Assembly (NCBI GenBank): GCA_900767915.1
Contig: CAAGAX010000003.1
Span: 1-50,030 of the forward strand
DNA: 50,030 nucleotides
Direction of reading: 5' to 3'
Origin: Acholeplasmatales bacterium
GTDB lineage: Bacteria > Bacillota_I > Bacilli_A > Acholeplasmatales > Anaeroplasmataceae
A program made the translations under genes and the position numbers. Within the stretch, counting starts at the first letter, position 1. Each line of letters opens with the position of its first letter. The notes beneath the pieces were generated by a model. That model worked only from the letters and a program-made list of their open reading frames with translations. It was not told the origin of the DNA and searched no databases. Shown piece after piece: positions 17,566-25,520 of this stretch.

Positions 17566-17595
17566 AAGCCATGATAGAAGTATCCATCATGGCTT
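17566..17595 (-). terminator. Hairpin between binding protein and permease genes
   Basis: A 10-bp perfect stem (17566-17575 with 17586-17595) with a 10-nt loop and only TTTATT after it on the minus strand. Such hairpins commonly hold permease expression below that of the binding protein by partial termination or by protecting the upstream mRNA. Confidence 0.65.
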
Positions 17596-17615
17596 CTTAG
17601 TATTATATAATTATA

Positions 17616-18995
17616 TTATTGAGGTACCTTTAAGTTAGGGAAAGAAGTCTTTAATGCTGAATAGAAATCTTTAATAGCCTTATCTTTAGAATCAGTTTCT
17701 TTCTTTAAATACTTAACATATGCTTTTTGTAAACCTTCATTACATTGTTGATCGTAAATAGTATTGTTTTTGAACTTAATTGAATCAGCCATACCAACCC
17801 AAATCTTTGTATCATTTTGACCGCCAAGGAATAAATTACCCTTCTTAGCTGCCTCATATTCATTAGCAACCTTTTCATTTACAGTCTTATTATTAGAGAA
17901 TTGACCTTCATCCTTAACAAGTTTTTCACAAATTTCATCATTATTTAAGAATGCATTCATTGTCTTTGCGACAAGCTCATCATCATCTCCACCGTTAGCA
18001 GCAAGCATCCAAGTACCACCCCAGAAGAATGATTGAGGTCCTTGAACTACAGCCCAATCACCCCAGCTGTTTTTATCATCATTCTTTGTAGGCTTTGAAT
18101 TAGCAGTACCTGTACCCATTGCAGTACCCATTGAGAAGTTATAATACCAAGCAGGTCCGAATGTACAGAATGCCTTACCATCTTTTGTAAATTCAGCTGT
18201 TTTACCTGCATCCCAAAGACCATCAGTCTTTGTATAACCATTTTTAACATAAGTCTCAGCTTGTGTCATCCATGTATTAACAACATCTGGAATAGTAACA
18301 TTTCCATTTTCATCAACCCAAGCAGAACTTGCATTATTAGAGAATACACGATATGTATCAGCATAAGAGGCAGTCATTAAATAGCCCTTTGCCTTTGCTG
18401 CTTTAGCAACTTCATCAAACTTAGTCCAATCGCTTACCTTCTCTTGAACTGTTGCTGGATCATCTGTACCAAATAAAGCCTTTGCAATGCTTCTACGATA
18501 AATCATACCTGCTGGACAGCATTGGAAAGAAACTCCCTTAACAACGCCATTTGAATCAGATGCAGCATCTTTAGTATACTGATAAACCTTTGAAAAATCA
18601 GTTACACCAATTTTTGTAACATCCTTTGTTACTGAAGTATTAGTATATTTTAAGATATAATCTGCTTCAGCTAAGAATAAATCAACCTTTTCAGATTTCT
18701 TTGCATTTACATTATTTTTTAATGCAACATCTAGATCCTTTTGATATTTTCCTTCATCAGAAGTTTGTTTTGTCCATTTAACAACCTTACCATCTAAATG
18801 GTGAGTTTCTTCTGGCTTATCATTATTCTTTTCATCAGATACATATTTATTGAAGAATCCCTTGAACTCATCATTCCAACAATAAATATGGAATACATCC
18901 TCATCACCACAAGATGATAATGAACCAGCTAATGCTGCTACACCTCCTACAATTAATGCTGCTGTTAATACCTTTTTCCCAATTTGTTTTTTCAT
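17616..18995 (-). CDS. Sugar-binding lipoprotein of the ABC importer
   Basis: A 459-aa extracellular solute-binding protein of family 1 type, anchored as a lipoprotein. The N-terminus is basic and hydrophobic and ends in the lipobox SLSSC with Cys29. The remainder has the mixed aromatic/charged composition of CUT1 binding proteins (for example FGPAWYYNF, FFWGGTWMLA). It is the first gene of the importer operon. Composition is richer in GC than the permeases, consistent with high expression. The locus suggests cello-oligosaccharides as ligands; the sequence alone does not show the ligand. Confidence 0.9.
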   Translation of the reverse strand: MKKQIGKKVLTAALIVGGVAALAGSLSSCGDEDVFHIYCWNDEFKGFFNKYVSDEKNNDKPEETHHLDGKVVKWTKQTSDEGKYQKDLDVALKNNVNAKKSEKVDLFLAEADYILKYTNTSVTKDVTKIGVTDFSKVYQYTKDAASDSNGVVKGVSFQCCPAGMIYRRSIAKALFGTDDPATVQEKVSDWTKFDEVAKAAKAKGYLMTASYADTYRVFSNNASSAWVDENGNVTIPDVVNTWMTQAETYVKNGYTKTDGLWDAGKTAEFTKDGKAFCTFGPAWYYNFSMGTAMGTGTANSKPTKNDDKNSWGDWAVVQGPQSFFWGGTWMLAANGGDDDELVAKTMNAFLNNDEICEKLVKDEGQFSNNKTVNEKVANEYEAAKKGNLFLGGQNDTKIWVGMADSIKFKNNTIYDQQCNEGLQKAYVKYLKKETDSKDKAIKDFYSALKTSFPNLKVPQ

Positions 18996-19033
18996 TTTTA
19001 TTTTTCCTCCTAGACATTTGAAAAAAGTTTTCT

Positions 19034-19053
19034 TTGCTTAATCGTTTAAGCAA
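19034..19053. promoter_or_regulatory. Palindromic LacI-type site in the ABC-operon leader
   Basis: Core GCTTAATCGTTTAAGC (19036-19051), symmetric except for its centre, sharing the CTTAATCGTTT half with sites 1-3. It lies about 40 bp upstream of the binding-protein start and well inside the transcribed leader. Confidence 0.5.
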
Positions 19054-19207
19054 GTCAATTAAAAGCCATAGCTTTCAAATAATTGAAGTTCGACTCAATT
19101 TAACATTCTTCTATGGAATCGCTTACATAAATAAATTTATTAAAAAAAAGCACCATAAGCAATTCAATTATTAATGTTTAATTAAATCTAACCCTTAATG
19201 TACTTTT

Positions 19208-19236
19208 ATGATAGCATTATTTTTTTAATTTGTAAA
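19208..19236 (-). promoter_or_regulatory. Promoter of the sugar ABC operon
   Basis: On the minus strand TTTACA (19231-19236), 17 bp, TATCAT (19208-19213). It implies a leader of about 200 nt before the binding-protein start. The leader is otherwise without visible genes. Confidence 0.65.
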
Positions 19237-19253
19237 TACCCTTTTTGAAAAAA

Positions 19254-19267
19254 CTTAATCGTTTTCG
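19254..19267. promoter_or_regulatory. LacI-type operator, site 3
   Basis: CTTAATCGTTTTCG, one base different from sites 1 and 2, located 17 bp upstream of the -35 box. Confidence 0.6.
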
Positions 19268-19275
19268 TTATTTTT

Positions 19276-19290
19276 TGTCAAACGCTTTCA
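19276..19290 (-). promoter_or_regulatory. Possible catabolite-response (cre) site
   Basis: On the minus strand TGAAAGCGTTTGACA, close to the CcpA cre consensus TGWAARCGYTWNCW except for one extra base near its end. It lies upstream of the ABC promoter. Confidence 0.4.
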
Positions 19291-19303
19291 AAAAAATGCT
19301 TAA

Positions 19304-19981
19304 TCATAGTATTTTCATAATATCATGTAATCCTTTTACTTGATCTTCTATTTTATCTCCCTTCTCTATACTATCATCTCTTTTTACATAAATTGCTCTT
19401 ATACCACTATTAGCTCCACCAAGAATATCAGAATCAAGTCTATCACCTATAATGACATAGCTTTCCAAATTATAGTCACCTATATCATTTATTATATAGT
19501 CAAAAAATCTTTTATCTGGTTTATTATATCCTATCAATTCTGATATGTATATTTTGTCAAAATAAGAAATAATCTTTGATTCTTCTAATCTTTTTCTTTG
19601 AACATCATTCATTCCATTTGATGATACACATAAAATATATTTTTTCTTTAAATATTTAATAGCCTCTAAAGCATCATCATATAAATCCGCTTGATATTTT
19701 AATTTATTAATGTAAGCATTATTTAATTCCATAATATTAGATGATATATTCATATATTCTAAAATATCCTTAAAACGATTGAAATGAAATTCATCACGAG
19801 TCATTTTTTTATTTTGATATTCCTTAAAATAAAAATCATTAATTTTTGAAAATTCTAAATATTCATTATTTGTAACCAAATAACCACATTTTTCTTTTAT
19901 AACTTCAGTAAAAGCATTTCTTTCGCCCTTATTAAAGTCAAATATAGTACCATCTAAATCTAACAAAATATATTTAATCAT
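19304..19981 (-). CDS. HAD-family phosphatase, YjjG-like
   Basis: A 225-aa haloacid dehalogenase-type hydrolase. Motif I DLDGT is at the N-terminus, motif II is VSSNG, motif III lysine is in GYNKPDKRFF, and motif IV is IIGDRLDSDI. The helical cap and the GANSGIRAIYV ending match the YjjG/YfnB nucleotide phosphatase group, though the exact substrate is unknown. ATG 19981 follows an AAAAAGGG ribosome binding site and fits the family start IKYILLDLDGT better than the upstream TTG at 19990. Confidence 0.85.
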   Translation of the reverse strand: MIKYILLDLDGTIFDFNKGERNAFTEVIKEKCGYLVTNNEYLEFSKINDFYFKEYQNKKMTRDEFHFNRFKDILEYMNISSNIMELNNAYINKLKYQADLYDDALEAIKYLKKKYILCVSSNGMNDVQRKRLEESKIISYFDKIYISELIGYNKPDKRFFDYIINDIGDYNLESYVIIGDRLDSDILGGANSGIRAIYVKRDDSIEKGDKIEDQVKGLHDIMKIL

Positions 19982-20040
19982 ATAAATCAATCCCTTTTTA
20001 ATAAAATTATATCCTAGATTTAATTTACATACAATAAAAA

Positions 20041-20062
20041 AATCCGAGTTTTAATCCTCGGA
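20041..20062 (-). terminator. Terminator of the MATE gene
   Basis: On the minus strand TCCGAG and CTCGGA arms (20057-20062 with 20043-20048) with an 8-nt loop, followed by seven T. The stop codon lies in the loop. Confidence 0.8.
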
Positions 20063-21391
20063 ATAAAATAAATATTTTCTTTTATATTTCACAAAACAAA
20101 TAATTGAAACAACTACTCCAATTGATTCAGCAACAGGAACTGAAATCCAAATTCCAAGCTCTTTAAATAATAATGGCAATACAATTAAAGAAATTGTCAA
20201 AAATAAAATAGTTCTTGAAAAAGAAATAACAGCTGAAACAATACCATTACCTAAAGACGTAAAGTAGCTTGAAGCAAAAATGGATGTACCAAACAATAAT
20301 AAAGATAAAGAATAATATTTAAAATTATCTATCACTATATTATAAACATTACTTCCAGAACCTGCAAATAAAGATGAAACAGGATAAATCAAAAAATGTG
20401 ATGCTATAAAACCTATAATAGAAATGATTAATACTAAAATAAGACTTCTACTATAAATATATCGCAATTGCTTTTTATTCCCACTTCCAAATTTAAACGA
20501 CATTACAGGGGCTATACCAGTTGAATAACCAAAAAATATTGCAGAAAACAAAAATTGAAAATACAATACGATAGTAATTGCTGCAACTCCATCTTCTCCA
20601 TAAAATTTCATGCATTGCATATTAAATAAAAATGTTGTAATAGCATTTGCTAAATTTGTTACCATTTCTGATGAACCATTAATTAAAGCATCCTTTATAT
20701 TTTTAAAATCAAATTTAAATTTAACAAAATATAAAATACCATTTCTATTAAAAGTAAAATATAATAATCCAACACAAGATGGAATCATACAAGCAATAAC
20801 AGTACCAAAAGCAGCACCTTCTATGCTCATATGAACAACTCCTAAGAATAAATAATCCAATAAAATATTAATAATTCCCGCTAATATTATCAAAAATAAT
20901 CCTAATTTAGGCTTTCCCGCAGTTACAAAAAGAGTTTGAAATGCATTTTGTAAAAATATAAAAGGAAGAAAGCTTAAATATATTATATAGTATCTTAAAG
21001 CATATGGTCTTTGAAGATCACTTGCACCTAATAAATCGACTATTTGATTTTTAAAAATAATTCCAAAAGCTAGTACTATAATAGCAATAGTTATTTCTAA
21101 AGCAATAAACATTGTAAATAAACTTTTTGCTCTATGATTTTCATTTTCACCTAATTTTTTAGCAACAATAGCACTACCACCTGCTGCAATCATTATCGAA
21201 AGACCAATACACAAGCATTGAAAAGGATAAATGATATTCAATGCCCCTAGTGCAATTGTTCCTACATAGTTAGATATAAAAATACCATCTATAATTGTAT
21301 ACAATGAAAAAAACATCATCATTATAATACTAGGTAAAGTAAATTTAATAATTCTTTTTAGTGTAAAATCCTCACTAAATTGATTTATCAT
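20051..21391 (-). CDS. MATE-family efflux transporter
   Basis: A 446-aa multidrug/toxin extrusion protein with about 12 membrane helices in two related halves, exporting compounds by ion exchange. Seen: LPSIIMMMFFSLYTIIDGIFISNYVG-type first half start, AAGGSAIVAKKLG, and TAGKPKLGLFL. ATG 21391 has the ribosome binding site AGGTTGTG, whereas the longer frame (to 21433) has none. Monocistronic. Substrate cannot be read from sequence. Confidence 0.9.
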   Translation of the reverse strand: MINQFSEDFTLKRIIKFTLPSIIMMMFFSLYTIIDGIFISNYVGTIALGALNIIYPFQCLCIGLSIMIAAGGSAIVAKKLGENENHRAKSLFTMFIALEITIAIIVLAFGIIFKNQIVDLLGASDLQRPYALRYYIIYLSFLPFIFLQNAFQTLFVTAGKPKLGLFLIILAGIINILLDYLFLGVVHMSIEGAAFGTVIACMIPSCVGLLYFTFNRNGILYFVKFKFDFKNIKDALINGSSEMVTNLANAITTFLFNMQCMKFYGEDGVAAITIVLYFQFLFSAIFFGYSTGIAPVMSFKFGSGNKKQLRYIYSRSLILVLIISIIGFIASHFLIYPVSSLFAGSGSNVYNIVIDNFKYYSLSLLLFGTSIFASSYFTSLGNGIVSAVISFSRTILFLTISLIVLPLLFKELGIWISVPVAESIGVVVSIICFVKYKRKYLFYSED

Positions 21392-21601
21392 ATTTTCACA
21401 ACCTATTCTATATATATTATTAGCCATTATCACTAAATTATGATATATGCCATATTATTTATAATAGTATAACATATAAATTTTTTTAAGCAATCTTAAA
21501 CAATTATTTAAATTGATATTAATCATATCTTAATTTTTATACATATGTATATTATTAATATGCTTAGAAAGCATATTTTTTTACTTAAAAGGAATTTATA
21601 A

Positions 21602-21630
21602 TTGAAAACTATTCTTAATAGTGCTATAAT
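21602..21630 (+). promoter_or_regulatory. Promoter of the riboswitch-GGDEF gene
   Basis: TTGAAA (21602-21607), 17 bp, TATAAT (21625-21630). The aptamer follows about 20 nt later. Confidence 0.85.
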
Positions 21631-21647
21631 GATAAAGAAACAAAGTA

Positions 21648-21714
21648 TTAGCAAAATATACGAAAGTATATGACGCAAAGCTAAAGGGCCTTTAAAATGG
21701 CAGCCAGTTGCATT
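21648..21714 (+). ncRNA. Cyclic di-GMP-I (GEMM) riboswitch aptamer
   Basis: Matches the class I c-di-GMP aptamer. A 6-bp stem ATATAC/GTATAT is capped by a GAAA tetraloop (21656-21671). It is followed by the invariant TGACGCAAAGC (21671-21681), a GGGCC stem strand and the tail ATGGCAGCCAGTTGC. GCAA (21651-21654) can pair with TTGC (21708-21711) as the closing stem. The tetraloop and its receptor are as in known members. It precedes a diguanylate cyclase gene, so the enzyme's product would control its own mRNA. Confidence 0.9.
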
Positions 21715-21737
21715 TTTATTTTATTTATGTACGTATT

Positions 21738-21760
21738 GGCTCCATTTTATGGAGTTTTTT
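21738..21760 (+). terminator. Riboswitch-controlled terminator (expression platform)
   Basis: CTCCA (21740-21744) pairs with TGGAG (21750-21754), extendable by G-U pairs, followed by eight T to 21762. Its upstream arm ATTGGCT (21735-21741) can instead pair with AGCCAGT (21702-21708), part of the aptamer. Ligand binding would therefore free the terminator: an OFF switch. Confidence 0.75.
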
Positions 21761-21778
21761 TTACGGAGGTATAATTAT

Positions 21779-22828
21779 ATGCTGATGAGCAATTTCATTA
21801 AAAATAATGCATATTTTAAATCACTAAATATTGATGAAGGATATATATTAGATAGCTTAACTTCTTTATTAGAAAGAAAATATATATTAGATTATGTGAA
21901 TTATTTAATTGAAAATGAAAAGAAATTCTATCTTTCTATATTAGATATAGATAACTTTAAATCAATAAATGATGCTTACGGGCACAATTCAGGTGATATA
22001 ATTCTTAAAACAATCTCAAATTCCTTAATGAAGGTTTCTCCAGATAATGTAGCAATAGGTAGATTTGGAGGAGATGAATTTCTATTAATACTAGAGAATG
22101 TTGATGATTATGAATCTTGCTGGTCATATTTAAGAAAAATATTTGAAAATGGTATAAGAATAACTACCTCTATACCAGTAGCAGAGAATATACAAATAAC
22201 TGCAACAGCAGGTGCAGCTTCTTATCCTAATGATGCGATATCCTTTGAAAAGCTATTTGAAATATGTGACAAATGTTTATATCATGGTAAAAATGAAGGA
22301 AGAAATAGATTTATTATTTATAGAAAAGAAAAACATGAAAATCTTCCATTAACAAGATTAAGTACAAAAACACTATCTGAAAAAATAATAGATTTATATT
22401 CTATTTTAGATTCAAGTAAACCATCTGCTAGACTAGCTAATGCAATGAATTGGCTTGCAAAGCAAATGTCTTTAGATGGAATCATTTGTCATTTTAGTGA
22501 AAATAAAGTAATAAAATATAATAAAGATCCTAATAAAAATATAGATAATATTCCCTACGAATATTTTAAAAAGCTTTATTTAAGAGATAAAATACTTATT
22601 AAGGCTAATAATATAACATTTTTAGAGGATAGGTATACTGAATTCTATAATTATTGTTCAAAGAATAAGATTAATTCATTTTTATTATATGAAATAAAGC
22701 CTTTAGATAATGATGATGTCTATTTTTTAATTTATGATAATCATCTTACAAGAATATGGCAAAATAATGAGGAATCCCTTTTCATAGTTTTTGCAAGAGC
22801 TTTAACTTCTTATTTAAATATAAACTAG
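21779..22828 (+). CDS. Diguanylate cyclase (GGDEF) under riboswitch control
   Basis: A 349-aa soluble GGDEF protein that makes c-di-GMP from GTP. The GGDEF domain spans about residues 25-185, with DSLTSLLERKY, DIDNFKSINDAYGH and an intact RFGGDEF at about 95-101. No RxxD inhibitory site precedes it (PDNV occupies that place). The C-terminal ~150 aa look like a GAF-type sensor half. ATG 21779 is chosen because GGAGGT lies 8 nt upstream; the in-frame ATG at 21749 falls inside the terminator stem. It is a paralogue of the protein at 24103-25185, sharing architecture. A terminator follows at 22832. Confidence 0.9.
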   Translation: MLMSNFIKNNAYFKSLNIDEGYILDSLTSLLERKYILDYVNYLIENEKKFYLSILDIDNFKSINDAYGHNSGDIILKTISNSLMKVSPDNVAIGRFGGDEFLLILENVDDYESCWSYLRKIFENGIRITTSIPVAENIQITATAGAASYPNDAISFEKLFEICDKCLYHGKNEGRNRFIIYRKEKHENLPLTRLSTKTLSEKIIDLYSILDSSKPSARLANAMNWLAKQMSLDGIICHFSENKVIKYNKDPNKNIDNIPYEYFKKLYLRDKILIKANNITFLEDRYTEFYNYCSKNKINSFLLYEIKPLDNDDVYFLIYDNHLTRIWQNNEESLFIVFARALTSYLNIN

Positions 22829-22831
22829 TAT

Positions 22832-22858
22832 GGTATTGATTTTTCAATACCTTTTTTT
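22832..22858 (+). terminator. Terminator of the riboswitch-GGDEF gene
   Basis: GGTATTGA-TTTT-TCAATACC (22832-22851) followed by seven T. Confidence 0.9.
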
Positions 22859-22859
22859 A

Positions 22860-23372
22860 TATATAATCACTTTTATTCACAATTATTTTATTTACATCAG
22901 AATCAAATTCTTTAGCTATTTCTTTTAATATTCACTTAAGAAGTCCTTATATTTGCTTTTATTTTTACTAAACAAGATATTCTAATTCAGATATAAATTT
23001 CAAATCAATTCTATTTTTTTATCAGCATAATATTTAAACTTAAATTACTCTCAGCTAAGGATTTATCCTGTATAGCAATAGGAATTTGTAAAATAGATAA
23101 TCGCATTAATTTGTTCTTTATTTAATAAGTTAATAAATTAACAATTAAAGAAATAATTATTAAAAAAAAGTATATCCTGTAATGATACAATCCATAGCTA
23201 TTTTTCTTCTAATATAATTAGAAACTATTATTTCTAATTCATTAGTAGTATATCTACTATTAGTCAATAATGAAATAACTTGAAATTTAGCTTTATTTTT
23301 TCTAATTCGAACCATTCTAAATAAAACAGAAAATATTTTAATTAAACTATAATAAAGAATTAAAAATACCAT
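22860..23372 (-). pseudogene. Degraded coding region of unknown identity
   Basis: About 500 bp with broken reading frames on the minus strand. A 70-aa frame (23160-23372) has a hydrophobic start and IRKNKAKFQVISLLTNSRY. Downstream are stretches that still look coding but change frame or hit stops, such as SILQIPIAIQDKSLAESNL and ILKEIAKEFDSDVNKIIV. I do not recognise the ancestral gene. The 70-aa frame alone could be a real small membrane protein, but it has no ribosome binding site that I can see. The following gap 23373-23587 shows only a weak hairpin with a T run (23409-23430). Confidence 0.35.
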
Positions 23373-23587
23373 AATAAGTATTTTAAATATACCAAGTCAC
23401 ATAAAAAAATTGAGTAGACTAACCCTCAATAATTCTTCTTCATATTTTTGATAACACTTATCTTTTTTTTATGTGAAAACATAAATTATTATTACAAATT
23501 TATGACTAAATAAGAATATTTTTTACAAAAAATAAGATTAAAATATAATAATAAATAACATTAATTTTATAGTTTAATTAATAGATA

Positions 23588-23616
23588 TTGCTAGAAAATA
23601 TATATTTTGTTATAAT
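23588..23616 (+). promoter_or_regulatory. Promoter of the HIT gene
   Basis: TTGCTA (23588-23593), 17 bp, TATAAT (23611-23616). A ribosome binding site GGAGG follows before ATG 23655. Confidence 0.75.
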
Positions 23617-23654
23617 TTATATAGATATTTCTATAAGTATATGGAGGATAAATT

Positions 23655-24062
23655 ATGTGTATATTTTGTAAAATAATAAATGGAGAAATACCATCAAAAA
23701 AAATTTATGAGGATGAAGATGTGTTAGCTATATTAGATATTTCACAAGCTACTAAAGGACATACATTAGTATTACCTAAGAAGCATTATGCAAATCTTCT
23801 TGAAATTGAGGACTATGAATATTTAAAAGTAATGAATAAAGCTAAGGATATAGCTAAAGCTATTGAAAAAACATATAATCCAGCTGGATTTAATATTTTA
23901 AATAACTGCAATGAGAAAGCGGGACAAACTGTCATGCATTTTCATGTACATGTAATTCCTAGATATGAAAATGATAATGTTGAAATTAAATTTGTAGATC
24001 ATTCTAAAAATTATAATCTTGACGATATACAAAAAGATATTTTAAAAAATATAGAAGAATGA
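23655..24062 (+). CDS. HIT-family nucleotide hydrolase
   Basis: A 135-aa histidine-triad protein (HinT/Hit type), which hydrolyses purine phosphoramidates or dinucleotides in the cytoplasm. Seen: N-terminal CIFCKIINGEIPS with the CxxC zinc pair, LDISQATKGHTLVLPKKH, and the catalytic triad MHFHVHVIPR at about 105-114. Length fits the family. Monocistronic with its own promoter and terminator. Confidence 0.95.
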   Translation: MCIFCKIINGEIPSKKIYEDEDVLAILDISQATKGHTLVLPKKHYANLLEIEDYEYLKVMNKAKDIAKAIEKTYNPAGFNILNNCNEKAGQTVMHFHVHVIPRYENDNVEIKFVDHSKNYNLDDIQKDILKNIEE

Positions 24063-24068
24063 AATAAA

Positions 24069-24104
24069 GGGAAGAAATAATTTTTGATTTCTTCCCCTTT
24101 TTTT
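24069..24104. terminator. Bidirectional terminator between HIT and second GGDEF gene
   Basis: GGGAAGAAAT (24069-24078) pairs with ATTTCTTCCC (24087-24096), 8-nt loop, then seven T on the plus strand. It serves the HIT gene and lies right after the stop of the convergent GGDEF gene. Confidence 0.85.
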
Positions 24105-25185
24105 AATCCTTATAAACATCTTCTAATGTTAAATGATTATAATATAATATTACTGAAATAAGATTAGATGCAGTAATTAATAAATCCATTTCTCCATTTT
24201 GCCAAATTCTTCCAGAATTCGACATATCAGCTCTTAAATAACCAAAGCAAATATCATTAATTTTTATTTTATCAATAAAAATTGATGAAATATACTGCCT
24301 TTTTAATTCCTTATTGAATTTTAAATTATCAGTTTGAATTAAAACACGTCTATTATTTAAAAACATAAACTCATCTTCATTCATTTGTTCTAAAAAAAGC
24401 TCTGGATTAATATATTCAAAATGCTTAATAGATGATAATGGATGTACTATAGAATCTATCATTCTATCATTTGTTTGAATACAAATATTGTGATACATTG
24501 AATATGTAGAAAAATATAATAAAATTGAATGTATATTTTCTTTAATTGTACAATCTTTTTTATTTAAAATTTCAAATATTTTTTTATGCATTGCCATTGA
24601 GCTATAGCTCAATTCATTTTCAGTCTTTAAAACAATATTTGAATGCTTAGCAGGCAAATAAATAATAAAGCAGTTTCTACCCTTCATCTTACCTCGATAT
24701 AAAGCCTTATCAGCTGTTGAAATTATTTCCTCATAGCTTTTTCCATCAATAGGGAATCTAGATATACCAGATGTCAATGTAACTGTTAGCTCGTCCATAT
24801 TCTTAAATTGAACCTTATTTATCTTATTTTTAATAGCGTGACAAACAGCCCATACGTCGTTATATTCAGTAGTTCCCTCAATAATAACCATGAACTCATC
24901 TCCACCATATCTACCGACAACGCCATTATCTCCAACTGAATTTTCAATAACCTTTGCAAATTGAGTTAATATCTCATCACCCTTCATATGGCCATAATTA
25001 TCATTCACATGCTTAAAATTATCAATATCACATAAGCAAAGACTAAATTGAATATTTTTTTCAATAAGATATTTTACATAGCTTAGAATCATTTCTCTAT
25101 TTAAAAGATTTGTTAAGCTATCATGAGCATATTGTAGGTCAAAATCTTTAAAGAAATCTAAGCTTTTCAACTTTTTAACATTCAT
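24103..25185 (-). CDS. Diguanylate cyclase (GGDEF), second paralogue
   Basis: A 360-aa soluble protein with the same layout as the riboswitch-linked cyclase: a short N-terminal segment, GGDEF domain with DSLTNLLNREM, DIDNFKHVNDNYGH and intact RYGGDEF at about 92-98, and a C-terminal ~150-aa GAF-like half. No RxxD I-site is seen. The two are clearly paralogues, but this copy has no c-di-GMP riboswitch. Ribosome binding site CGGAGG; the leader is short. Regulatory difference between the copies is the notable point. Confidence 0.9.
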   Translation of the reverse strand: MNVKKLKSLDFFKDFDLQYAHDSLTNLLNREMILSYVKYLIEKNIQFSLCLCDIDNFKHVNDNYGHMKGDEILTQFAKVIENSVGDNGVVGRYGGDEFMVIIEGTTEYNDVWAVCHAIKNKINKVQFKNMDELTVTLTSGISRFPIDGKSYEEIISTADKALYRGKMKGRNCFIIYLPAKHSNIVLKTENELSYSSMAMHKKIFEILNKKDCTIKENIHSILLYFSTYSMYHNICIQTNDRMIDSIVHPLSSIKHFEYINPELFLEQMNEDEFMFLNNRRVLIQTDNLKFNKELKRQYISSIFIDKIKINDICFGYLRADMSNSGRIWQNGEMDLLITASNLISVILYYNHLTLEDVYKD

Positions 25186-25195
25186 ATCAAATCCT

Positions 25196-25247
25196 CCGTA
25201 AGCGTTTTCTTTAATATTATTTTAATACTAATAGATATTAATGTCAA
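25196..25247 (-). promoter_or_regulatory. Promoter and possible cre site of the second GGDEF gene
   Basis: On the minus strand TTGACA (25242-25247), 17 bp, TAAAAT (25219-25224). Directly at the expected start of transcription is AGAAAACGCTTACG (25197-25210), matching the cre consensus at 12 of 14 positions. A CcpA block there is possible but unproven. The rest of the gap up to 25514 shows no gene. Confidence 0.5.
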
Positions 25248-25488
25248 GGTAGTGAAAATAAATAGAATGGAATAAATTGTTAGATTAATTTTATAGCTAA
25301 TTATCTTCATTTCTTTATAATTAAGATTAGTAATCACTCATCTATATTTATTTTTAATAAACTGGTTCAAATCATAAATACTAGAAAATCAATTATATAA
25401 TTTTTAAAAGGCTTAATCTAACTAATATTTATTTGAATCCATATTTTGACTAAATATACTCTCAGTTACTAATTTTGTATAAAAGATT

Positions 25489-25520
25489 AAGTAATTATAA
25501 ATTGAATTTTAAAATTACTT
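25489..25520 (-). terminator. Possible terminator of the MacB-like ABC pair
   Basis: AAGTAATT (25513-25520 minus) can pair with AATTACTT (25489-25496), with a 16-nt loop and a T-rich but interrupted tail. It overlaps the stop codon. Weak. Confidence 0.35.
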
